From Diplocarpon mali (lineage: Eukaryota > Ascomycota > Leotiomycetes > Helotiales > Drepanopezizaceae): a stretch of DNA of 32,339 nt. Positions within the stretch are counted from its first letter, which is position 1, and every line of letters begins with the position of its first letter. The stretch is taken from assembly GCA_024741835.1 (NCBI GenBank), contig JAENRP010000434.1, positions 1 through 32,339 on the forward strand, given 5' to 3'. The notes beneath the pieces were generated by a model that was not told the DNA's origin, searched no databases, and saw only the letters and a program-made list of their open reading frames with translations. Positions 19,897 through 29,100 of the stretch are shown here, one piece after another. The position numbers were made by a program, and so were the translations under genes.

Positions 19897-20289
19897 TAAA
19901 AGCTTAAAGTTATTAAAGCTATTAAATTGCAATTTTAAGGAAAATTCGAAGACAATTTTAAGTAATCCTAAGCATATATGCCCTAACTAATTTAAAAGGC
20001 GTCCTTGCTAAAGAAAATCCAGGCTTTATATAAAATTCGATTAACAATTTAAGAATTCCTTTAATATAGCTATATACGATTATCAAGCCTTTCTAAGGTA
20101 GCAACTCGCTTATTTAACTTAAGGGAAGCTGAATTTGGATATTTAAGATTTACATACTAGTTTTTGCCCTCTAAAGCCTATCGATTATTAAACTAAGAGG
20201 CGCGATAAGTTTCTTAAAAAAGACTTTTAATTAAGGTTTCTAAATGTTAAATATAGAGTTTAGAAAACTAGGCCTTAAGTTCCTTGATT

Positions 20290-21300
20290 TTTAAGGCAGC
20301 TTTTACTCTTAGGCTAGGACCGCAAGTAAAGGGAATTACTATTGGATTTCTCTTTGCCTCCTTTATAACTTCTAGAGCCTTTGAGTGTTTTTAAACTAAG
20401 CTCTTAAGGTCTTTAGTATAAGAGGGAGTAGGGGCTTTTTCCTATTTTATAGCATTAATAGTTCTCTTACTAAGATCTGATTTTAAAGTAAAGGCTAAGA
20501 ATTCCTTAAATAAGGCAAAGGTTATAAGATCTTGCTTATCGATCTTAAAATTCTTAATAATCTTATTATAAAGGCTAGTAGGTAATCTAAGTAAGAAAAG
20601 GCGGCCTCTTTCAACTTCGCTAAGTATTTTCTAGCTAATTAAGGCGTTTGATATATAAGTAAAAGTCTAATAGTAATTCTTAAGTTCTTTAAGAGTGCGC
20701 GTAATAAGAATAAACTCTTTTAAAAAGGCTAAAGTATTACAAATCTACTATTTATCAAATTCCTAAAATTCAGCTTTAAGAGCCTTAATAAGTAGTTCCT
20801 AGGACTTGCAAAGCTTCTACTTAAGTAGAGATTTGATAATATCTTTGTTAATTTAGTTATAGTAGTAGGAAAGTCGATTGATTATCTTATTATATTTAAT
20901 GCCGAAATTATAATAAGTCTCCTTATATTATTTAAGGAAATTAGTAATATTAGCTCTAGTAAAATAAGGAGTATTAAAAGAACTAAGAAAGGGAAAATGA
21001 TTAATAATAGCTTTAAAAGCGGCTATTATCGCTTTATTCGTTTTAGTAGGAAGGGAAGAGCTAAGTCGAATATAAGGCTTAAGGTATTCTAAAGAGTTTT
21101 TAAAATTCGAATTAATCTTAAAGTGACTAAGGCGAGCTTAAAAAGATTTAAGTAAAGGGTTAAAAGGAGGTTTAAAATTGACGTTTTTAATATTTTTAAG
21201 TATTGATATTAAAAAAGCAGGTGCAGTTATTAAAGGTAAAGATAAAGAACTTAAGGTATACAAAATTGCATTTTTATATTCCTACTCGCAGGCCCGGCCT
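20290..21300 (-). pseudogene. gag: GO-b Gag-like protein, decayed
   Basis: Reverse-strand counterpart of the GO-a gag, recognisable for example at about 20571-20630, where the same V-E-R-G-R-L-F-L-L-R-L-P-T block can be read. Decayed independently, with stops at other Gln codons. No enzyme domain follows. Confidence 0.7.
20305..20327 (-). repeat. 23-bp palindromic unit (GO-b)
   Basis: ACTCTTAGGCT to ACCGCAAGT, inside the 3' part of the GO-b gag. Confidence 0.88.
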
Positions 21301-21306
21301 AAGAGT
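21284..21306 (+). repeat. 23-bp palindromic unit (GO-b), near consensus
   Basis: ACTCGCAGGCC-C-GGCCTAAGAGT. One of the best-preserved units; only the two inner dinucleotide positions and one decayed pair break the palindrome. Confidence 0.9.
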
Positions 21307-22000
21307 AAAAATCCGATTTTTATAGAAAGTTTATTTATACTTTGCTAAGACTTCTTTAATAGGTGCAAAGTAGCAAATAAAGGTACTGCAATTACTAGTA
21401 GTAAGTAAAGGTTTATTAAATCAAAGACTAATTTCTAAGATAAAGTTTTTAAGAAAGATTTATCTTAGCTTTTAGGACAATTTCTATTAATCCTTAGAAT
21501 AAAGGGATCTTTAAAAATAATTTTAAGGCAGTTTTTAAAGTTCTATCAAGCTAAGGCGGCTGAATTATTAGATTTAGATTTCTAAAGATTCTAAGGAGAC
21601 ACTTCCAATTGGAGTTTGCGCTTAGTATTACTTAAGTACTTGAAACTACCGCTATTTGAGACTGCTATTATAAGGTTTGCCAAACTTTTTATACTAGAAA
21701 GCCGAAAATTCCGAAAACCTTAGAGTTAAGGAGGAAAATAGGGGTTTTTAAAGCAAAGCCGAAAAGGGAAAATCTAAGGTTATTAATAGTAAAGAGTGGC
21801 AATCGATAGTTCCAAATAATTAAGTGATTATAAGGTCGATAATAGAGGAATGACAACCGATAGTTATAAATAACTAAATGATTGTAGATTTAAGAGAGGT
21901 TTTCAAAGGGTTGATCTTTTATCTGCGAACTAAGAGAATCAAGAGGAGAAGTCGTATAAAGACAAAATCTCAAAGGAATCGTCCCTACGTAGGTCACTAA

Positions 22001-22244
22001 TATAAAAGGGAGGAGATAATATAAGAATAGGCCTACGTAAAGACTAAAGATAAGAGGGAGGAAGCACTATAAGCGGGCTCTCTAAAGACAAGAACTAGGA
22101 CAATTCACTAGTTAGAGGTAGAATAGGTAATTAGCATTGCGCGCTATCTCTAAGTATAATAGTAGTCCTATATATACCCCTTTCTTAGTCCTCATCTGAC
22201 CATATGACCTATGTCATAAGATCCTCCACTTCCAGGTCTCTACG
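22001..22244 (-). repeat. GO-b 5' LTR
   Basis: 244 bp, keeps more CA/TG than the other three GO LTRs. Confidence 0.88.
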
Positions 22245-22248
22245 ATAG

Positions 22249-23100
22249 GCTTCTTCTTACTTGATATTATAAGCCTTGCAGTCTGCAATAGTTAAGAACT
22301 CATTTAAAGTAGTATAATTGTTATTCATTTTATACTTCTCTATTTAAAGGTTGTTCTTTAAGGCTAAGGAGACCTTTTTAAAGACGTTATCGAACTAGCG
22401 AGACTAATCAATCTTATTAGCTATAGCAAAGGGTAATAAACTTAGATCGGAACTTATTATATAATATTAAACTTATAATTAGCCTACTATACTTAAGCTT
22501 AGTAGATTAAATATAGTTATAGTTAAAGAACCTCTAATCTAAGACCCTAAGGACATTAGTAGTATATATAAACTTACTAGTAAAGATAAGATCTATATAT
22601 TATAGGATTAAGTTTTAAGCTTTCCCTATTATAAACTTAAAGTAGGCAATAATTTAATCCTCTTTTAAAGTGAAGTTGCTTAAGTACTTTTAAATAAATA
22701 CTTTTATAGCTATCTTTTAAGCATTATAGGTAATTTCGCCTTAATAGTCGCTAAAATGGGTTTAAGGGTACTTAATCTAATAAGGGTTAACGGCTAGGAC
22801 TAAAGGTCGGATAATCGGAAGGTAGTAGTCTAAGGGAGGTAGTAAGTCGGCGGTAAGGGACTAAGTATTCTAAGGGCTAGCACTTAAGAAAGAAGGGGTA
22901 GTAGTATTATTTTAAAAAGCAGCAGCTATAGTAGCGCTAATAAGGTTCGCAATTTCGGCCTACTAAGCAGCTAAGAAGAAAGGGGCTAATATAGTAAAAG
23001 TAGATATCATTAAAGAGAGTATATCTTCTTCCTTAACTTTAATCGATAGTAATAAGGTATTTTAAGAATCCACTTATAGGCTAGGCCTAAGAGTGGAATC
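22249..23100 (-). pseudogene. gag: Gypsy gag, N-terminal part
   Basis: The minus-strand frame running into the GO-b junction reads a plausible Gag capsid segment, e.g. M-N-N-N-Y-T-T-L-N-E-F-L-T-I-A-D-C-K-A-Y-N-I-K just before the break, and continues in frame with 19339. The upstream limit is uncertain: the phase stays mostly open past the palindromic unit at 23072-23094. I do not see a clear start codon. Confidence 0.65.
23072..23094 (+). repeat. 23-bp palindromic unit (gypsy gag/leader)
   Basis: ACTTATAGGCT to GGCCTAAGAGT, with the same GGAATC flank seen at the other gypsy units. Confidence 0.88.
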
Positions 23101-24284
23101 TATACTAAAGGAGGTTTCTTCCTAAGTAAGCTTAAGAGGGGGAATATCTCTAGGACTAGGATTGGCAGTAAGGCCTATAGAACTATTAGCAGTAAGGCCT
23201 ATAGAACTATTGGTAGTAAGGCCCGGTAGTAGAGGTGCGGTTAACCTTTTACTTCTCTTAAGTGGTATAAGATTAGAGGTCATAAGTACTAACTCTCCTT
23301 ATATTATCTAGTTTAGTTTAAAGGGACCTAATATTAAATAGTGACCTATTTAAAAGGGGGAAGATCAATATAGGCAAAGCTATATACATTCTTAAAGCCT
23401 TTTAGTAGAGTATATATTAAGGTATTATAGGTTTATAGATCTTAAGAAAGAAGGTTTTACTTTAGGATTATATCTCTTTACTAATTAGGAGTTATAATAA
23501 GGTTGTTTAAGAATATAGTACAAATCTGGGGAAGTAAGGTCTGAGGATCTAAAGCTTATTATTCTATTAAAGTTGACCTAATCTCTAATAGTATAGTATA
23601 ACCCTTTAAGGCTAACTAAGTCTTTATATATATATAGGTATAGGTCCTCTAGTTTTATACCTAAGTATAAGAAGGAAGGAGTGAGGAGCTTTAAAGAGTA
23701 TAAGGAAGAGTCGACGAGTATAGGTCGATAGGGAGTATAGAGAAGGTCGACGACTTATTCGCAAGGAGGGGTCTTTAAGGAGTCGAGTTATATTCGAGGG
23801 TTTCGAAGGAAGGAGTAAGGAGCTTTAAAGAGTATAAGGAGAGTTATTAATAAGTATAAGGAGAGTTATTAACGAGTATAGGTCGATAAAAGCGAGTAGT
23901 ATAAAGTGTTTATAAGGGAGGCAAAGAGTCAAGAAGAGAAAAGTTATTATACTACTTTAGGCAGCAGCCTACGCTAGCGAAGCAAGGATATAGTAAATAC
24001 ATTTTTTTTTCTTTTCAAATTGAAATTGAAGGTAAGTTTCTATTTGCAGAATAGAGTAGGTAAGGGTTCGAAAAAACGAGCTGATCTTATATTCAAAGGT
24101 CGTTTTTCAGCTTCCTTTAAAAACTAGATTAATAAGATCTAGGCGCTACGTATAAGTTGCTTAGGGCAGTTAGTAGTAGAAGAGTCGAGATCGAGAGATC
24201 GAGTTGCTTAAGGCAGTTCGAAGTGACGATTCTAAAGGGGGTAGATATTAAGCTTCTTAACAAAGGTTGAGTGATCTTTTCTTA
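23101..24284 (-). other. Gypsy leader with short direct repeats
   Basis: No gene seen. A 24-bp unit (GTAAGGCCTATAGAACTATT plus four bases) occurs about 2.5 times at 23164-23225. GAAGGAAGGAGT-(G/A)-AGGAGCTTT is at 23671 and 23805. A 22-bp tandem (AGTATAAGGAGAGTTATTAA plus two) lies at 23830-23873. A run of nine or ten T is at 24002-24010. The 5' LTR begins directly to the right; I could not match a primer site to a known tRNA. Confidence 0.55.
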
Positions 24285-24525
24285 TATTACGACTTGCTCT
24301 AAAGCATATAAAGGGGCGATAATCGAGTAACGCTAACTATATTACCTCAAGAGGTATGCTATATAATAGAGAAGAAAAGATAAAGAAGAAAGAGTCTTTA
24401 ATAGAGCTCCTCCAGAATAAGTACAGGTGCTTTACTAGCGTGCATATGATCCAGCCACCTCGCTACCTTAGCGTGCACCTGACTTCGATACGTGATATAA
24501 CCGTGCATATGATACAGCCGTAACA
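24285..24525 (-). repeat. Gypsy 5' LTR
   Basis: 241 bp, ends CCGTAACA intact, followed by AATAG. It keeps more CA/TG than the left LTR at its right end. Confidence 0.92.
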
Positions 24526-24536
24526 AATAGCCCCTT

Positions 24537-25120
24537 TGTGGTGCGGTCGGCTGGAGGGCCTTTATTAGGTCGCTCAGGAGGCTCGCAAAAGTAAGAGAAG
24601 ATAATTGATTATATTATTATCTAATATATATATAGTAAGGAGACTTCGGAAAGAAAAGGGAGAGTCTATGACTTAGTAGAGTTATATAAAGGATCTTTAG
24701 ATTAAGTAGAGACTCCGCCTATTCTATATAATATACCCTTTAGTTAGGCGATGCTTTTAAAATCGCTTAGCTATATAAATAAAATAAAAGAAAGAATAGC
24801 AGTTATAAAGAAAAGAGGCTCTATCTTATATACTACCCCTTTAAAGGTCGTTCCTTTTAGAATAAGAAGGGTCGCTATAAGTAATAAGCGCGCTTAGGAA
24901 TCTTTGCGATTCTACGCTAGTGCTTTATTAAGCTTCTTATAAAGTATTTCTATTGCGGAAGTTCTCCTTCCCTTCTTTTAAAATAACCTTCCTTTATTAT
25001 TTAAAAATATCATCTTTATACTAATAATTTTTAAATATAGAAGGAACTTTTGCTTATTATAGCCTTAGCCGCCCTTGTAAAGTAAGACCCTTAGAGTCCC
25101 TATACCTTATATTATACTAA
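24537..25120 (+). other. Unassigned promoter-like or LTR-like stretch
   Basis: It begins TGTGGTGCGGTCGGC directly after the broken Copia-1 gag and runs AT-rich, with TATA-like tracts (about 24625 and 24770). It may be the LTR and leader of a plus-strand element whose gag is the Pro/Ala-rich frame downstream, but I find no second copy of this sequence in the window. Confidence 0.3.
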
Positions 25121-25123
25121 CTT

Positions 25124-25169
25124 TGCGCTAGGTCGCTAGCGCTCCTATAGGAGCTGCAACCCTAGCGCA
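25124..25169. repeat. Nested inverted repeat
   Basis: Outer arms TGCGCTAGG (25124-25132) and CCTAGCGCA (25161-25169) are perfect complements. Between them lies the perfect 12-bp palindrome CTCCTATAGGAG (25142-25153). It sits just upstream of the Pro/Ala-rich reading frame. Confidence 0.75.
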
Positions 25170-25197
25170 GTCCTTCTAGCGCCTATTAGGCAATAAG

Positions 25198-26130
25198 CTA
25201 CCGCCACCGTCGCCGCCGCCCCTGCTGCCGCTGCTACTACCGCCGCTGCTGCTAGAGAGCCCCGCCCCTATTGCGTATTATATACCAGAGCCTACGACAG
25301 AATATAATAATGCGTACGTATACTATATTATATACAAGAGTATTAGCAATCTCAATTGTTAGTACTTTAATAGCACCTTTAGTATACATTGCGTTTATTA
25401 TATTATACTAAGCAATAGCTGCTAGCAGGCCAGCGGCCCTCTCCTCGCCTTTTAAAAGGCTATTATATCAGCTTATACCCGCGGTGCCTTTAAAGAAGAG
25501 GTGGTGCTACTACTTAATATAGTAAAGGGTATGCTTTAAAGCTTCTATAGTACATTTTATCAAATCTTATTAAGTTCTAAGCTGATTTTAAAAGATAGGA
25601 GCAATTAGACCCTAGTACTAAAAGGGCCTACTACTCCTGCGAGTAGTAATACTACTGCCTCTCCTACTTCTAATATACCATTCCTATTCGCTCCTAGCCC
25701 CTTTGGCTCGGACCCGTTCGCCCTTGCCATCGCCGCTGCCGCTCTTATCCCCTTTGCCTCTACTATTACCGCCGCTACTATAGTCTCCCCGTTCGTCTCC
25801 TCGGCCCTTGCTATTACCGCGCCCGTCCTTGCCCCCGCCGCCCTTGCTCCTACCGCCCCTATCGCCGCACCTCCTGCCTTTGCCCCTACTATTACTAGTA
25901 TATTTGCCAGCAGGCCTTTGGCTAAGGGAGTGCTAGTAGGCCTCTCTTAAGAGAAGATCTATATAAAGCTTATAGCTATAGCGTCTCGGCTCCTAGCCTT
26001 AGCTAAGAGAATCTAAGAGAGGGTCGCGCCTTATAATAGCAGCTTAAGAATATTACCTATTTTATATTTTTAAAAAAGGAGAGCTTTTATAATACGCTTT
26101 ATAAGAGAAAACAAATAAACGTAATTATAA
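25198..26130 (+). pseudogene. Unidentified Pro/Ala/Ser-rich reading frame, decayed
   Basis: One plus-strand phase (first base 1 modulo 3) stays coherent for about 310 codons with only scattered TAG/TAA. It opens with a Pro/Leu-rich run (25199-25260), has a middle segment including G-A-F-K-E-E-V-V-L-L-L-N-I-V-K-G-M-L, then a long Ala/Pro-rich stretch (25680-25910) and a basic, helical C-terminal part. GC content is far above the surroundings, mostly because GCN/CCN codons escape CpA decay. No known domain recognised; it could be a retroelement gag or a RIP-damaged host gene. It converges on the 3' end of Copia-2. Confidence 0.5.
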
Positions 26131-26173
26131 GAGAGTAGGAGCTTATAAGTATAAGTCTTTTAATAATAAGTAA

Positions 26174-29100
26174 TTACTTACTAATAAGTGCGAGTTGCTA
26201 AACGATTGTTTAAAAGCTTTAGAGGTTTAATAAATAAATAAAGCTTTTAAACTTCTAGCAGTCTAGGTTCTTAATAAGCCTATTTGCGTATATCTCCTTA
26301 ATAGAGAGGTAGATTATCTAAAAGCTTCCTCTTTAGTACTTTTAGCAAATCTATATATTACTAATTTCGATATATTAAAGGCTTATCTTAATCTTCTTAT
26401 TCTTTATAATAATTAGCCGAATCGTCTATTAGTTATTATAATATATATTCTATTTAAAGAGGGAGTTTATATGAATCTTCTTAAAGAGGCATTTTATAGC
26501 TATTATCTCCTTTATAATAGAAACTATACTATAGAGTTCTACTTTAATAAAAGAGAGTATAATAATCGCTTAGCAATTCGCTTTTCAAATAATCGATCCT
26601 TTAAATAAGAAGAAGACGTATCCTTAAAAGGATCTATAGGTCTTTCGATCATCTTCGAAAGAAGTATTTAAAAACGCAACCAATTAGTATTTTCTAGCCT
26701 TAAAGCTATAAGCAATTCTTAAGAAGCGCATACTATATAAGTATTAAAGTATCTAATCTATAGCTAAAAGGTACTTAAAGCTTAGATTAATTAGGAAGAA
26801 AGATAGTTAAAAGGTTATAAACGCAATATCTAAGCATATTATAATTATAGTATAGAGAATAGAGCTTATTTTCTCTTAATACTCCTTTACCTTTTTTAAA
26901 GAAGCTTGCCCTAAGTTCTTAATAAACTCCTTCTTTAGCAGTAGAGTACTAGGCACTTTCCTTATATTAGCTCTAAACTTTTAAGCGATTTTCTTAATAT
27001 AGGTATTATAAACTAAGGAGATCCTTTTTACCTTCTTATCTTAAATAATCCTTATTCTAAGGAACTAAGAGATATCTCTTATAATAGTAAGCTTATATGC
27101 CCTCTTTAAGTCTTTAATTAAACGAGTCGCTTAATCTAAGTTAAAGGCCTTATATAATATTTAAATATTATTAATATAAAACGCTATAAAGACTATACAA
27201 TCCTTTATTATAAAAATACAAGGCTCCTCGCCTAATGGCTTAAGTTAAAGGCCCTTAAGCGTTCTTGCGAAGTTCCTATACTATAGCGCTAAAGAGTCTT
27301 TTAACCTATAGAGCGCGCGGTCCAGTTCTACTACTATACTAAGGCGCTTAAAGCCATCTAATAGGAAGTATGTAACTAAAGTACTCCTTAGGTCTTTAAG
27401 AGTATTGATAAATGTATTAATAACGTCGAACTGCTTTACTTCTATATTAAAGTACGCAGCAAGCGCTATTAGTACTTTAAAAGACCTTACTACAAGCGTA
27501 GTTGCGTAAATTAAGAAAATTAAAGCTTTATTTTAAAGATCCTCTTATATAACTAGCTATAATTGGCACTTTAGAAGCTCGCTAGAACTATTAACCTTAT
27601 AGGTAAAAACCTATTTCAATAGTATCAGCAGAGGCTTTAAGTAGTCCTTTTGCATAATTCTTTAGCAACTTTAAGATTCTAGATTCCTAATCTCCTAGCG
27701 TCCTCCTTCTTTAAATCGTTTGCTAAAAGGGTACTTTTCTAAGTCCAGCTATCCTTTCGAAGGCTTTAGTAGAGAGCCTTAGTACTATAGGCAGTTAAGA
27801 GATTGTGCTCTATCCTTTGCCCAATTATCAACTATAGCTTTAATAACTATATAAACCGTTAAATAGTCCTTCTTATCCTCCCTTATTTATTCGTTTACTT
27901 AAAAGGTTAATATAAACTCTTATATATATAAGGAGCGAGGTAAATTAATATTACTTTAAATAAGCATATGCTTTAGAATAGTAGTATACACTTTTAAAGT
28001 CTCCTATTACTTAATACTTAAGCGTCTTATCCTCTTTTACTTAAGAAGAGGGAGTTCCTCCTTACGCTTTTCTCTATAAGTCTCCTTCTTTATTTTTATT
28101 ATTACTAAAGGTTCCTTTAAGAGTTTAAATAGCTCTATCTCCTAAGCCTATAGTCTTTAAGCTAGTATTATAACTTAAGGTATTATATTATTAAGGCCTA
28201 CTCCTCTTACTAGGTTGCTTCTTATAAGACTATTAAAGCTCCTCCCAGATCTTAGTAGTAGTGCCTCTAGCCTTCTACTAAAGTTTACTAAGGCCTGCCT
28301 TTATAACCGAAGACTCTGTTTTAAAGCCCTTAAGCCATTTCTACTCTTACGCAAAATAGCAGCTAAAGATCTGCCGATCGCCTTATAGAACTTATCTCTA
28401 AAGACTCCTTTAAAGTCGTCTATAGTTCCTTCTTTAATAGGGCTTCTATAGGGAATCATCACCCTTAAGCTTTAATCGCTATTTGCCTTTTTAAAGACTA
28501 GCAAAGTAGCTTCTAATTCGCTTGCTTTTACCCTTAAGTTTTTAAGCGGGTCTCTTAGAGAATTTGGATTTAAGTTAAGGCCTTTTATATTATTAGTTAA
28601 AGGCTATAGAGCAGCGTCGGTCTATAATATAAGCTCTTCTTATATAGCGGCTTCTTTTATAGCAATTGCATTTGGCCTTGCAATAAGCTCCGATTCCTTA
28701 AAAATGCCTTCGAACTTAGCGTCCTAAACTCCCTCTCCCTCTTTAATTAATTAAAGGGTCGTTTTAAATTCTTAGTGCGATATAAGGTTTGCGCGCTCAG
28801 CTTTTAAACTATAGAAGAGAGACTTATCGAATTCGATATTATAAGTCGTTATTACTCGCTAGAGCATAAGAACCTAGATTTTATAAATATTAAAGGTAAT
28901 ATATCTAATTAAGTAACCTAAGTGCCCTTATAGTTCAATTTTAAAGGTTTAGCAATCCCTTTCCGCCTCCCTCTCCTTAATTAAAGGGTATGCGCAAGCG
29001 CTATATATATAAATGCAACTCTAATTGGGCTTTAAGCTTGCTATTATCTACTTAATAAGTAGTAGCTTATAAAATCGAAAATACTACTTAAACTAATTAT

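Larger units (their letters stand above)
19340..22244 (-). mobile_element. GO-b: second gag-only LTR element, 2.9 kb
   Basis: Reverse-oriented copy of GO-a: LTRs 19340-19583 and 22001-22244, 4-bp duplication ATAG (19336-19339, 22245-22248), candidate primer site at the right end of the interior (about 21988-21999). It carries four palindromic units at the same places as GO-a. It inserted into the gypsy gag just upstream of the zinc knuckle. Confidence 0.87.
14464..24525 (-). mobile_element. Ty3/gypsy element, minus strand, split by GO-b
   Basis: Two 241-bp LTRs (14464-14704, 24285-24525) with ends TGTTACG / CGTAACA and a perfect 5-bp duplication AATAG (14459-14463, 24526-24530). Order on the minus strand is 5' LTR, leader, gag, [GO-b], zinc knuckle, protease, RT, RNase H, integrase, polypurine tract, 3' LTR; integrase after RNase H defines the Ty3/gypsy class. 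Without GO-b it is about 7.2 kb. The two LTRs seem to differ only by C/T and G/A changes. Confidence 0.93.
10772..24532 (+). mobile_element. Copia-1 copy G, 5' part, split by two other elements
   Basis: LTR 10772-10967, leader 10968-11275, interrupted by GO-a (11276-14208), leader resumed 14213-14303, gag start 14304-14463, interrupted by the gypsy element (14464-24525). After the gypsy duplication only a few matching bases (GCC and a short C/T run) remain before unrelated sequence begins near 24537. Confidence 0.8.
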
